From CAWAND01 sp963807065 (GTDB lineage: Bacteria; Chloroflexota; Anaerolineae; Anaerolineales; E44-bin32), in NCBI GenBank assembly GCA_963807065.1, contig CAWDZQ010000001.1:1-64000 (forward strand): a stretch of 64,000 bases of DNA, written 5' to 3'. Positions 1 through 9,024 of this stretch are shown in pieces. Numbering within the stretch: position 1 is the first letter of the stretch; the number at the start of each line of letters is the position of its first letter. The notes below the pieces were generated by a model that saw only the letters and a list, made by a program, of their open reading frames with translations, had not been told where the DNA came from and ran no database searches. The position numbers and the translations under genes are program-made.

Positions 1-892
1 ATGAGCCCGTATGGGTGGCTGGGGGACCGAGGCGAGGGTATCCATAGCGGTTGAATGGCGGGTTGTTGCTGCAGGTCGTACGGCCTCAGGCCGTACTCCA
101 GTGACTGCACCCTCGACGGTCCTGGTGGCTGCCGCCGTAGACGGGGTAGCTGTCGTCGGGCGAAACAGCTGCATATTTCCATGCCCTCAACTGCAAGCTC
201 GATAGTTGGTCCTCCTCCTGTGTCAATCTTCAATACCGAGGAGAACTCAGGGATTTCCACCCCGGGGTATTGCATAGATATAACGCCCATTCGCTGAAAA
301 TCCAATCGGCTTGTTGTAATGCGGACCGGAAACAAGGGGGCTTACCGCGTTCGTGATCGGATCAAATATCCCAAGGGTTGAGGAGGAATCTGCGCCCGAA
401 ACACTGTAACCAACCCTGTCAGTATGACTATCCACGATCGTTTCCCCAAAAGCCGCTGGCCGGGCAAGGTCCGCGGCCCTGGCGGCTGATCCGCTGGATG
501 TGTCCACGGAGATCAACCTGTCTCTCATGAGAAGTACGATAGACTGGTTAGCCTGCACCGCGTCAAAGAGGGACATCTGCGGCAGGAGCGGCAGCCACGG
601 CTTCCGCCCGCCCATCCCCAAGCTGCTTCCAGATTTCGGCATCTTGAACGTAAAGGAATAGCTTCTGATCGAAGAAAGCGGGCGCACAAGGCAACAAGCT
701 GACGGATCTAGAAGGCCTCGGAGTTGGGCCTGCCGTAGACACTAGACTCGTCGGTAATTCAGTAAGCGGGGCTAACGACGGGAACGGCGTTGAAGTCCCA
801 GAGATTGGTTGGCATGCGGCCACGGCGCTCACAAGGATAACTATTGCCGCGTATGCATGCACACTTGTGGGCCGAATTCTTCCGATCATCAT
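1..892 (-). pseudogene. Broken beta-propeller lipoprotein, 3' end off-window
   Basis: The protein starts at 892 with a signal peptide and lipobox (VSAVAACQP), then a Ser/Thr/Pro-rich linker and a stretch resembling TolB/WD40-like propellers (LFLYVQDAEIW, then LISVDTSSG, GIFDPITNAVSPL, FSANGRYIYAIP). Frame is lost near 575-600, where ADVPL runs into a stop while FDAVQANQS continues in the next frame. It is lost again near 250, where propeller-like text (SSVLKIDTGGGPTIEL, then YAAVSPDDSYPVYG) reappears in other frames towards position 1. A secreted, membrane-anchored beta-propeller is likely; substrate unknown. Repeated shifts argue for a pseudogene, but assembly error is not excluded. Confidence 0.5.
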
Positions 893-975
893 TTGATGTC
901 CAATGCAGCCACCGAGAGACCGAGAGGGTCTGCAGGAGCCTCCGCTCTCGGTCCCCCAACGGATCTACCAATCCC

Positions 976-2570
976 TTAGCATACGTTGTTGTACTTTCTT
1001 GGGTTGTACCCGTTGAACCTTGACCAGGAACTGAATATGTGAACTACCCGATCATACGAATTGTATGTTGTCGACTCGTAGGAGTACATACCGTTTGACC
1101 CTGTGGTGTCAAACAAGACTGTGTGAGTGTTGCATTTGTTCACGATATCCCCAAAACGGAGGTCGCTCAAGGACCCGAGTGCAATTGAGATGTTCTCGAT
1201 CGTACAAGAGCCATACTTCGAAGTCTGCCAAACCCCGCGGCCGACAAATCCTGAGCAGTCGACGCCCTTCGAGCACGACTCCGACTGAGCCGTGTCGATG
1301 TCCCCTGCCTGGTAAGTCCCCGGATCCATATATCCGTTGAACTCGCTTACCTTGTCTCCGCCACTCCAATCATATGGAACGCTCGGTATGTGCCCGCAGC
1401 GCCTAGGTACCTTGGTTTGCCGCGGCCCGAACAAGTTCCATTGATGTTTGTGGAGCTGAGGTATTTTTGATTGTTGTAGTATGCGGCGGCGTTGGTCGTC
1501 ATGGCGCTGCGAGAAACGCACGCTGTTACACCTTCGCTGCTGACCACAGAGGACCCCCCTCCCGCCTCTCCCGAGGGTTGCTTGACCAGAATCCGATCAA
1601 GATGTGACACAAAGGTTAGCCTGCGAACCTCGGCACGGTCAGGCCGCGTTGCCAGGAAGTACACGAATCCATCCTGCCCCACCGTGAGACCATTGCCGAC
1701 ATAAGTGTACTGATCGGCAATCGGAACTCTCGCTACTCCTTCTACCTTGTCCGTCCCAGAGTAGTGAGTGATGGTCTGGTCGACGCGTATGGACCCATCT
1801 AGCAGCACTTCTTCCGAAACTACAAAGACGCCACCGCTCCCATCGAATCCAAGCAGATACAACCCCCCGAGGTTATTCTCGACCTTTACGTCTACATGCA
1901 CAGCGCCAATCGTGACGGTTCCCGAGTTCGGGCTTGGCGAATCCAGCCCGCTGGCATGTGCGCTATATTCCTTGCCGTTATTGAGGTAACTTCGTTTCGG
2001 GCTTTGAGGGCTCACTTTTCCGGCAGAATCCAGAAGTTGCGCGACCTGATCCCCACCCACCAACTCAAGCAGGAGTTCTCCATTGTCCCCCAACGCGATG
2101 CCTGAAAGCCCACTGTCCAGACCCATCTCGTCCGGAACCTCCTGGATCCATTGAACCTTTCCGTTGTTACCTATTGCCAGCACCTTAGGCGGCATGCTTG
2201 CTTGATCGAGGACAATGACGGTGTCTCCCTGCACCTCAAGGTCGGTGGCACCGACTGCGTCGCCTAACAGATCGATCCCTTGGAGAAACTTCCCACTCCT
2301 GTCATAATGCAGGATGCGGTCCGAAACGGTGTCGGCGAGCCAGAACGTGCCATCAGGCGCTGCTGTCATGTCGGCGGGGCCCCAAGTGAGAGCTTCCTGC
2401 ATTCCTACTCCCTGGTAATGGATACCCTGGTCTGTTCCTAAAGGCACCGTGAAAACCAGTTCGCTGGCACCTTGAACTTGACCGGCCGCGCTATGCCACC
2501 CTAGGCCGCCAACTATGACCGACAAGACCGTCGTGGCAGACATGAACAGAACCCTGTACTTATTGAGCAT
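976..2570 (-). pseudogene. Secreted NHL-repeat protein fused to NlpC/P60 peptidase, frameshifted
   Basis: I chose the ATG at 2570 because AGGGGAGG lies just upstream and a signal peptide follows (MLNKYRVLFMSATTVLSVIV). Residues about 50-370 form NHL/SMP-30-like repeats (ADMTAAPDGTFWLADT, DRILHYDRSGKFLQ, GLTVGQDGFVYFLA). The C-terminal part, in the next frame, is an NlpC/P60 amidase-like domain with the nucleophile motif GVDCSGFVGRGVW and a histidine in NTHTVLFD. The frame changes by one base near 1385-1400, where PRYLGAAG should continue into SVPYDWSGGDK. If intact, the protein would be an exported cell-wall peptidase with a propeller for binding. Either a recent pseudogene or one sequencing error. 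Confidence 0.6.
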
Positions 2571-3024
2571 TTCGGGCCTCCCCTGCAGATTGTTGCGCCC
2601 TTGATTCACCCTTGACCGAGCACAAACTCGGGTCACTCGACACAAACCAATCATATGCCTGGGCCCGCCAGATTTGCCTGTCAGATGAATGTCACATCAC
2701 GCCGCAGGTCTTCATGATTCGAGACAATATGTCCAATCTAGGCCCCAGTCGTCGCTCAGTGCTCTCCAGCGGCGATGACGCAACTCCCATGGAGGGGCAT
2801 AACAGAGAGCAGAAGGTGCACCGTGCAGATTGTGGCCGATGATACCCAGGGTGTTGTGGCAGAGATCGTTGAGAATCTCTAGGTGTAGTGTATGACAGAC
2901 TGGGCGCTCATCAGTGAACGGTTTCTTAACATGCGTCTCCTTACGTTCATTTTGTAGAGCCCATAGACTGTGCAGGTCTCCATAGACGCCATGGAAGCCC
3001 AAGTCTAGTTCTTCGAATCTGGAG

Positions 3025-3054
3025 GCTGGGGGTTCGAATCCCTCCGAGGGCGCC
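3025..3054 (+). repeat. tRNA 3'-end fragment (T arm plus acceptor), copy 1
   Basis: The segment carries a T-stem/loop pattern (GGGGGTTCGAATCCCTC) followed by the 3' acceptor strand GAGGGCGCC. No matching 5' acceptor GGCGCCC lies within 100 bases upstream, so this is not a complete tRNA. The rest of 2655-3353 has no convincing gene; it does hold repeated CCATAGAC words also seen just before copy 3. Such fragments are typical of attachment sites left by integrative elements. Confidence 0.5.
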
Positions 3055-3353
3055 TTGGGTGGCGGTGAATTACACAGGCACCACCATATATGGCGGTGCT
3101 GGTTATGAGCCGGCCGTCTTCGTGCTCAACTCGTCTGCACCGGAAATGATCACCCATTTGGCTTGATTGTTCAAGGCATGGGGATGTGAGCTGCTCAGGG
3201 GGGCTCCCCTGCATTGTTTCCGGCACATCCCCGTCTGCTTGAAGGGGCAGTGGTGTTAGCATTGAGACATGAACTGATGCCGAGGTTGACCTGGAGATTT
3301 GTGCGCACTACCTCAGCGTCAAGGATGGCGTCGAAGTATCTAGCGAGGGGCTC

Positions 3354-3614
3354 ATGAACAGAACTCAGATCCGACTGACCGAATCCCAGGCGGCTGCGCT
3401 CAAAGAACTGGCGACCAGTCGAGATACGTCGGTGGCAGAACTGGTCCGCCAGGCCATTGACTTGCTGGTCAGGACATCGATGTCGATCGGCCTGGACGAG
3501 CGCGAGAGGCGGGCTCTCGCAGCGGTGGGGAGATTCCGCTCCGGTCACCGGGATACCGCCGCCGAGCATGATCGCTACCTCGAGAATGCCTACCTCAAGG
3601 GCGACACAGACTGA
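3354..3614 (+). CDS. Ribbon-helix-helix (CopG-like) antitoxin/regulator
   Basis: This 86-residue protein has an N-terminal ribbon-helix-helix pattern: a polar beta strand (NRTQIRLTES) followed by two helices (QAAALKELATSRDTSV, AELVRQAIDLLVR). The C-terminal half is charged and probably disordered, as in antitoxins that bind a toxin with this region. No toxin is encoded directly downstream; the next gene is an MNT nucleotidyltransferase 125 bases on. It probably binds DNA as a dimer. An orphan antitoxin or stand-alone regulator is equally possible. Confidence 0.7.
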   Translation: MNRTQIRLTESQAAALKELATSRDTSVAELVRQAIDLLVRTSMSIGLDERERRALAAVGRFRSGHRDTAAEHDRYLENAYLKGDTD

Positions 3615-3738
3615 CGATTGTTGACCGGCCCTTGCCCGCGTCGGCGAGACCCCAGAGAGCCATCAAGACTGGATTTCTGGGATTGAGACAAATCTCCGTA
3701 CGCCCATGGGGCGAACTACTCGCTACTCGGAGGCAGCA

Positions 3739-4077
3739 ATGGCAACCCCGAACTTCGACTCTGAACGCTTGGCCACCTTCTGCCTTGAGAACGGCATCCG
3801 ACGTCTCGCCGTCTTCGGGTCCGCGCTCCATGCCAACGCCACACCGCAAAGCGATCTTGATCTTCTGGTTGAATTCCTGCCGGGCCGCACGCCCGGCCTC
3901 CTTGCCATGGCCAGACTTGAACGGCAGCTTTCGCCCCTGTTCGATGGGTGCAGGGTCGACCTGCGGACTCCGGAGGATTTGAGCCGGCACTTTCGCCAGG
4001 AAGTCGTCGATGAAGCAGAGGATTTGTTTCCACCAGGGCGACCCAAATCGGCACCAACGGGATCCGAAGGCAGATGA
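3739..4077 (+). CDS. MNT-type nucleotidyltransferase (MntA-like), orphan
   Basis: The start at 3739 follows TCGGAGG by seven bases. The 112-residue protein has the minimal nucleotidyltransferase core with GSALH at residues 27-31 and the metal-binding SDLDLLVEF at 38-46. MntA antitoxins AMPylate a HEPN toxin encoded beside them, but no HEPN gene follows here. The last 18 or so residues (after DEAEDLF) do not look like the family's usual ending, so a late frameshift is possible. The preceding CopG-like gene is not a normal partner. I read it as a remnant of a MntA-HepT module. Confidence 0.7.
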   Translation: MATPNFDSERLATFCLENGIRRLAVFGSALHANATPQSDLDLLVEFLPGRTPGLLAMARLERQLSPLFDGCRVDLRTPEDLSRHFRQEVVDEAEDLFPPGRPKSAPTGSEGR

Positions 4078-4335
4078 GATGTCTGAGGAAAATTGACCAC
4101 GCCGGGCGTGAAGCATATGAGAAGCGGCAGGTCGCGGCGGAACCGCAAGGCCGTGCTCGATTCGGACATAGGGGCAGTGGCCTAGTCGCGATAAGTCGGC
4201 TTGGTCGATAGCGCCGCGGGGCTGCGTTCCCTCTTCAGAAAAGCCATTCTTGGCCTTCGGGTCGCCCAAAACTGACATGAAGAAGGATCCATCAACGAAG
4301 TCTAGGGGTCCCTTTCGGAATCGCGCAAGGTCGTA

Positions 4336-4362
4336 TATAATCTAGACAGTCTAGCCAGGAGG
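4336..4362 (+). promoter_or_regulatory. Promoter -10, palindromic operator and RBS of phd-vapC
   Basis: A consensus -10 TATAAT (4336-4341) is followed at once by the perfect palindrome CTAGAC-A-GTCTAG (4342-4354) and by AGGAGG (4357-4362), four bases before the antitoxin ATG. An operator overlapping the start of transcription fits autorepression by the Phd-type antitoxin, as known for this family. The -35 region is weak. Confidence 0.7.
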
Positions 4363-4366
4363 TATT

Positions 4367-4621
4367 ATGGCCAAGGATGTCTGGCAGCTTCAGGAAGCCA
4401 AGAACCGGTTCAGCCGGCTCGTCAACAAAGCCATGGCTGACGGGCCTCAGATCATCACCCGCCGAGGGGAAGAAGTGGCCGTCCTGGTGTCCAAAGATGA
4501 ATACGAGCGGCTGAAGAAATCGCGCCTGAGCCTGGTGGAGTTCTTCCGCCAATCTCCCCTTGTCGGTGTGCCGTTGGAGCTGGAACGGGACCGCACCCGC
4601 CCAAGGGACCTCGATCTGTGA
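4367..4621 (+). CDS. Phd/YefM-family antitoxin
   Basis: This 84-residue protein matches the Phd/YefM fold: WQLQEAKNRFSRLVNKA (DNA-binding N-terminus), then GPQIITRRGEEVAVLVSKDEYERLKK, the family's hallmark strand-helix. The C-terminal tail would wrap and inhibit the toxin. It overlaps the downstream VapC toxin by four bases (GTGA), so the two are translationally coupled. A palindromic operator covers its promoter, which fits autoregulation conditioned by the toxin-antitoxin ratio. Confidence 0.9.
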   Translation: MAKDVWQLQEAKNRFSRLVNKAMADGPQIITRRGEEVAVLVSKDEYERLKKSRLSLVEFFRQSPLVGVPLELERDRTRPRDLDL

Positions 4622-5046
4622 GCTACCTGCTGGACACCAATGTCGTCTCCGAACTCGTCGCCTCCCGGCCCAACGCCAACGTGGTCGACTGGCTGGACGC
4701 CGTGGACGCCGAACAGGTCTTCTTGAGCGTGATCACGGTGGGAGAGCTCAAAGGGGGAATCGAGAGACTCCCCGATTCGCGGCGCAGGCGGCGGCTCATC
4801 AACTGGTTGAACGGGGACCTCCTGGTTCGCTTCGGAGAACGCGTTCTGCCGATCGACACCCAGGTCGCACTCGCCTGGGGGACCTTGGTGGCCGAGACGC
4901 GTGCCGCAGGAACTCCGATCCCGGCGATTGACTCGCTCCTGGCGGCCACCGCCGCGGTCCACGGATTGACGCTCGTAACGCGCAACGTTGGTGACTTTGA
5001 GGCAGCAGGTATCCCGCTGCTCAATCCCTGGCAGGACAATCCGTAG
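4618..5046 (+). CDS. vapC: VapC/FitB-like PIN-domain toxin ribonuclease
   Basis: The 142-residue protein is a complete PIN domain. The acidic metal ligands are visible in LLDTNVVSEL (Asp near residue 6), SVITVGELKGGI (Glu), IPAIDSLLAATA (Asp) and TRNVGDF (Asn/Asp). Family members cleave tRNA or rRNA when free of antitoxin. The GTG start overlaps the antitoxin stop. The length and the GIERLPDSRRR segment resemble the FitB subgroup, which often pairs with Phd/YefM-type antitoxins. It appears intact. Confidence 0.9.
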   Translation: MSYLLDTNVVSELVASRPNANVVDWLDAVDAEQVFLSVITVGELKGGIERLPDSRRRRRLINWLNGDLLVRFGERVLPIDTQVALAWGTLVAETRAAGTPIPAIDSLLAATAAVHGLTLVTRNVGDFEAAGIPLLNPWQDNP

Positions 5047-5350
5047 AATCTCTCCAACGGAGACGGGCAGCGAAGATCCCTTGGAAAGCAAATCTACCAG
5101 GGTCAAGAGCAGGCGGGGCCTCCCGGTTCGCCCCGCCCCTCTCCTCAAATGAGCTTACAAGGATGGCCGCTTGACGCAGAAGGCCCCGCGATGCGGGCGA
5201 AGAGGATTGAGCGGCCCCTTCATGCGTCACATTCGGTCCCATTCGAGAGGACGTCTGCGATGCAGGTCCGCTGCAGAATGCCAAGTCCCCAGCCCCCCAT
5301 CGAATGGACCGGCCGTCACGGACGATAATGTATGAATCGGGAACATGGAG

Positions 5351-5372
5351 ACGAATCCCTCCGAGGGCGCCT
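5351..5372 (+). repeat. tRNA 3'-end fragment, copy 2
   Basis: This is a second copy of the tRNA-like 3' end (CGAATCCCTCCGAGGGCGCC), matching copy 1 from the T loop through the acceptor strand but lacking the 5' half of the T stem. No complete tRNA surrounds it. It lies between the VapC gene and the 99-residue conserved gene. No gene is seen in 5047-5398. Confidence 0.45.
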
Positions 5373-5398
5373 CAGACAGGGGTGTGATCTTAAAAGCG

Positions 5399-5698
5399 CT
5401 AGCTGTCGGATGCCTTCGTGTCTTCTTCGTCCCCATTGGGATCGATCTGAGACCCATCCGGCCGAGTTGCCAACTCTGCCAGCAGCTCGGTCTCAAGCAG
5501 AACAGGCTCCGAAAGCGCCTCGGACATCATCTCAATGTCTTTCGTCAGTTCCGTTAGCGACTCGCCGAAAGGGTCGCAAGGTTCCTCTGACCACATCTCG
5601 ATGCGACCGGAAGAGTCATAGTACACCTCATGGATTCCGAACCTATCCGGCACGCCGTCAGAATCTAGCCTGCTGATCACGCGGTAGTTCCAGGTCAT
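5399..5698 (-). CDS. Conserved small protein of unknown function
   Basis: The 99-residue protein starts at an ATG preceded by GGAGGAACAG. Its pattern (MTWNYRVISR, GIHEVYYDSSGRIEMWSEEP, ESLTELTKDIEMM, ALSEPVL) is that of a widespread uncharacterised family of about 80-100 residues found in Chloroflexota and cyanobacteria, from memory of the family. It is acidic, soluble and without signal peptide. It lies downstream of the MntA-HepT pair on the same strand but 235 bases away, so no functional link is shown. Confidence 0.7.
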   Translation of the reverse strand: MTWNYRVISRLDSDGVPDRFGIHEVYYDSSGRIEMWSEEPCDPFGESLTELTKDIEMMSEALSEPVLLETELLAELATRPDGSQIDPNGDEEDTKASDS

Positions 5699-5933
5699 TC
5701 TGTTCCTCCATTAAGGCACATCCCACCCCAGACCGCCTTGGCACCTCGTTCTGCGTGCCACTTGCTGAGCTTTGCTGATGCGGATCGTCCGATTTGTTTC
5801 TCCCCCTCTTTTCTCTCCCGCCCCAAGCAGGCTACTTCTCTTCCGAACTCGACTCAGTAGCCTCTCGAGGCATGCTGGATCCGCAATCCGGTCCAGCGAG
5901 CTGTTAGTATTCCGACTTGATTCCTTCAGTGTC

Positions 5934-6272
5934 TCAGTCATTCTCCAGCAATCCGAGGATGGTCGATTTGAGGGGTGGCAGGTCGCGCTTGGCTGTGTTC
6001 CACACGCGCTTGAGATCAACGTTGAAGTAATCGTGGATGAGTTTGTCCCGCATGCCTGCGATATCCGACCACGGCACTTCTGGACGACGGTTCCGTGTGC
6101 CCTCCGAGATCCGTTTCGTCGCTTCGCCGATGATCTCCAGCTGCCGAACGAAGGCATCCTGCGTGCGTTCATCCGCTTCGAATGCCGCCTCGTCCATTCC
6201 AGACAGGTACAGCTCCACCTGGACTATTGAGTCATGGATGTGATGCAGATACGCCGATTCAGTTGGCTTCAT
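5934..6272 (-). CDS. hepT: HEPN-domain toxin (HepT-like, DUF86)
   Basis: I start this 112-residue protein at the ATG at 6272, inside the end of the upstream MNT gene (14-base overlap). The catalytic and modification motif RX4HXY is complete: Arg75, His80 and Tyr82 in MRDKLIHDYFN. In characterised pairs HepT is a ribonuclease silenced when MntA adds AMP to this tyrosine. Helical pattern and length are normal. With the upstream gene it forms a full MntA-HepT toxin-antitoxin module. Confidence 0.88.
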   Translation of the reverse strand: MKPTESAYLHHIHDSIVQVELYLSGMDEAAFEADERTQDAFVRQLEIIGEATKRISEGTRNRRPEVPWSDIAGMRDKLIHDYFNVDLKRVWNTAKRDLPPLKSTILGLLEND

Positions 6273-6552
6273 AAATAACGAGGCGGTCGTCCTCAATCCG
6301 CCTGCGGATGTACGGACTGATGGATTCCTCTGTGAGCAAATCGACGGGCCTGCCAATGGCTTTGGACAGCTCTCGTTCGATTCGAACCATATCCAGCAAA
6401 CTGGCTTCGTCCGGCAGATCAGCAATCAGATCAACATCGCTGCTCGATGTGGCATCCCCTCGGGCAAGGGAACCAAACAGAACCAGGCGAGAAATCTGGT
6501 TCTGCCTGCAAATCTCGACCAACCGGCGAACGTCGTCTTCGCGAATGGACAT
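6259..6552 (-). CDS. mntA: MntA-like AMP-transferase antitoxin
   Basis: The 97-residue protein carries the minimal nucleotidyltransferase motif LFGSLARGDATSSSDVDL followed by a third acidic strand PVDLLTEE. Its C-terminus overlaps the HepT start by 14 bases. It would AMPylate the HepT tyrosine and so neutralise the toxin. The gene is intact, unlike the orphan MNT at 3739. A copy of the dispersed repeat lies about 70 bases upstream of its start. Confidence 0.88.
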   Translation of the reverse strand: MSIREDDVRRLVEICRQNQISRLVLFGSLARGDATSSSDVDLIADLPDEASLLDMVRIERELSKAIGRPVDLLTEESISPYIRRRIEDDRLVIYEAN

Positions 6553-6621
6553 GTCACCACCACGAGAGATTATACGCTATGCTCATCAGTCAGTTTGCAG
6601 CGCAATGGGCATAGGGCATCG

Positions 6622-6700
6622 AGCTCCCTCGAGCTGGGAAGTCCTACATTCTTCGCGGGGATCGCCCAGGGGCCGACCTCCCTTGGCCAAGAGAACCGCC
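6622..6700 (-). repeat. Dispersed repeat, copy A
   Basis: A diverged copy of a repeat found five times in this window. The plus strand reads CCCTCGAGCTGGGAAGTCCT, compared with CCCTCGAGCTGCGAAGTCCC in copy D. It lies directly upstream of the mntA start on the minus strand. The second half is poorly conserved here. Confidence 0.45.
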
Positions 6701-6760
6701 CAGGACACCGCCCATTGAATTATGCTTACATCAATAGAAGTATGACGAAGGAGACTTCTC

Positions 6761-6994
6761 ATGGAAGCCAAGATCTCCAGCAAGGGATGGGTGGTGATCC
6801 CGGCCGAGCTGCGGAAGAAGTATGACCTGAAGCCTGGCGACAAGGTCCACGTCGTCGACTACGGTGGCGTCGTCTCGCTTGTCCCCCATCCCTCTGATCC
6901 GGTGGCCTATGGGGCGGGATTGGTGAAGGGGCGGCCCTCTCTCACAAGAGCCCTGATGGAAGAGCATCGGCGGGAACGCGGACGTGGCCGATAG
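6761..6994 (+). CDS. vapB: AbrB/SpoVT-like (MazE/VapB-type) antitoxin
   Basis: This 77-residue protein has a swapped-hairpin AbrB fold at the N-terminus: KISSKGWVVIPAELRKKYDLKPGDKVHVVD is the diagnostic pattern. The basic, disordered C-terminus (LTRALMEEHRRERGRGR) is expected to bind the toxin. AAGGAG precedes the ATG. It overlaps the following PIN toxin by 11 bases. Antitoxins of this type usually repress their own promoter as dimers. Confidence 0.88.
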   Translation: MEAKISSKGWVVIPAELRKKYDLKPGDKVHVVDYGGVVSLVPHPSDPVAYGAGLVKGRPSLTRALMEEHRRERGRGR

Positions 6995-7379
6995 GACTCC
7001 TGCCTACGTCCTAGACAGCTACGTCTTCCTCGCCTATCTGGCAGCAGAGCGTGGTGGGGACCGTACTCGGGAGATACTCAAAGAAGCCATCGATGGCAAC
7101 TGCGCCGTCAATTGCTCTGTCATCAATTTGGGTGAAGTCCTGTACATCGTGGATACGGAAAGAGGGATTACTTCCGCCCAGGAGACCCTCCGGCTGATCG
7201 ATCAACTTCCAATTGCCGTCCTGCCAGCTTCGATGGAAGCGGTCTTGGCGGCCGCTCACATCAAGGCCGGTCATGCCTTGGCCTACGCCGATGCGTTCGC
7301 TGTGGCTGCGGCTCAGGAATTGGACGCCGTCATCCCGACCAACGACCACGAGTTCGACTCGGTGGAACAGATCGTGTAA
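6984..7379 (+). CDS. vapC: VapC-like PIN-domain toxin
   Basis: A 131-residue PIN domain with acidic ligands in YVLDSYVFLAYL, INLGEVLYIV, YADAFAVAAA and TNDHEFDSV. It starts at a GTG within the end of the AbrB-type antitoxin, giving a standard vapBC pair. The expected activity is Mg-dependent endoribonuclease. It is the third complete toxin-antitoxin pair in this 4-kb stretch and shows no damage. Confidence 0.88.
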   Translation: MADRTPAYVLDSYVFLAYLAAERGGDRTREILKEAIDGNCAVNCSVINLGEVLYIVDTERGITSAQETLRLIDQLPIAVLPASMEAVLAAAHIKAGHALAYADAFAVAAAQELDAVIPTNDHEFDSVEQIV

Positions 7380-8369
7380 GTCGAGCGCATCTGGAGCATT
7401 ACCCTACCCGGGTGTCCCGAAACGGATGCAGGGAAATGCTCCTTGCTGGGAAGTGGCCGAAGGAGACTCGGCGGACTGCAGGTATGATGAGCATGTACTA
7501 GCTAGACCTCTACACTGCCTCCGTCGCAGGGCCAGCGACGATGAACAAAGGTACCCATCGGAGAGCGACGCCGCCGAAGCGGCGGAATTGACCGAAGAGA
7601 ATGTAGAATGGTTAGGCTGGCGAAAACAAGGGAATGGGAATCCGACCCGCGGATCCATCTCGTTCAGATCGGGCCCATCCTGTCTATGCCTGCTGGCCCC
7701 TCGCAAAGAGTGGGGGAGCCGAGCAGCAAGGGCAAGGTCCAGGGGAGTCAGACAATGGCGCATTTGAGTATTCTGTTAGCGAGAGTTCTTAGAAGCCTCA
7801 GGGCCACGATAACTGTGCCACGCGCGTCAAGACGCCTGAGCGAGTTGTATGGCTCGTTGCCGGCTACGCATGCCTACCCGGGGCACCAGGCGATCCGAGA
7901 CGAGCTGCGCGGTGCGCTTGGAAGGCGGCTCCACGAGGGCGAAGAGTAGGTAGAGAGCCCAGTTCGCGCCAGTCCGATATTTCAAGATCCTCGGTGGAAG
8001 ACGAATGGGTGATGCCCAGACAGGTCCGTAGGTGGGCGAACGAAGCTGAGTCGCCTTTCCATGCCTGGCTTGAGGTTGGTTTCCTGACTACCTCTGCGGT
8101 GCAGCTTGCGTGGAGGGTGACGAACACCTCGCATAATCGGCGCGCTGAACGTAGGTTCTCAGATCCATCTCCTCGAGCCCTCAGACGTCGGGGCGCCCCA
8201 GCGATATAGCGACCGACCTTCCCTGGTCTCAGGAACCGCAGCTTGCGATCAACTTGTCACCGTTTAGAAGTGGGTCGATCTGAGCAAGTCGAATCTCACC
8301 CCCTGCTCGCCCGTCACCGTTCACCCTGCATGTTCTTTCTTGGCGTCCACATTCCGATCGAGCGAGAGG
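7380..8369. other. About 1 kb with no convincing gene
   Basis: No frame shows a recognisable family, a good ribosome binding site and normal codon pattern together. A plus-strand frame ending at 7949 (tail HQAIRDELRGALGRRLHEGEE) could be the end of a decayed protein, but nothing supports it. The region is probably degenerate accessory DNA. Confidence 0.4.
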
Positions 8370-8960
8370 TTAGGTGGCGCTGGGCATAGTGACTTTGTCG
8401 TCTGCACCTGATATGCGCATCCACGAAATGACGGATCCAGTGGCAAGAGCGTAGACAAGGACCCCAAGAATGACGGGAGCCATGCCCGATGGACTGATCA
8501 AGGCCAGGACAAGACCCATTCCCAAGCCGAGCCCAGCCGCGCTGACTGGGGGCCAGACTAGGGGTTTGGCAAAGTGGCCCCGCAGGAACACCCATTGGAT
8601 CAATCCCACAACGAGGCCGATGACCGCATAACCGATCATGAATGCAGAGATCGACTCATCATCGAGGAAACCCAGGGCTCCGAGAAACATCGGGGAATTG
8701 AGAATCGTTAGTCCCAGCGGAAGCGCCAGCGAAATGCTGAAGATCCACAGCACCGAGATCGGCGCTACACGTCGAAGAGCAATCCACTGAGCAAGACCAA
8801 TCGGGAATCCAACAATCAGAGATGACACGAGCATTCCCCCGCGAACGGGCAGCACTGGTGGAAGGATATAGGGGACCAGGGCGACAAATGCGACCGCCAA
8901 CAAGTTCGCAATGAATCATCCGAGAATGACCGTCCATGGTATTTGAAGTCTGTCTGCCAT
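8370..8960 (-). pseudogene. Multi-TM membrane protein with premature UGA
   Basis: The likely start is the ATG at 8960 (CGGAGAGATCC just upstream). The frame reads MADRLQIPWTVILG, then TGA at 8916-8918, then FIANLLAVAFVALVPYI in the same frame to 8370. The rest is five or six hydrophobic helices, with the motif GFPIGLAQWIALRRVAP and, later, GLVVGLIQWVFLRGHF. These repeated glycine-rich helix plus QW-LR motifs resemble the intact protein at 21160. One substitution (TGG to TGA) would explain the stop. Re-initiation at the TTG at 8903 is possible. Function unknown. Confidence 0.55.
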
Positions 8961-9024
8961 TGGATCTCTCCGATTCGATCCCTATGTATCAGGCACGTTG
9001 CTGGTGAGAGTTCAGCGCCGACCA

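Noticed and set aside
2680..2697. A CRP-type site upstream of the NHL-NlpC gene
   Set aside because: The right half TCACA is present but the left half has two mismatches; too weak to list.
3001..3060. A complete tRNA gene
   Set aside because: Only the T arm and 3' acceptor are present. No D arm, no paired anticodon stem and no 5' acceptor strand can be found.
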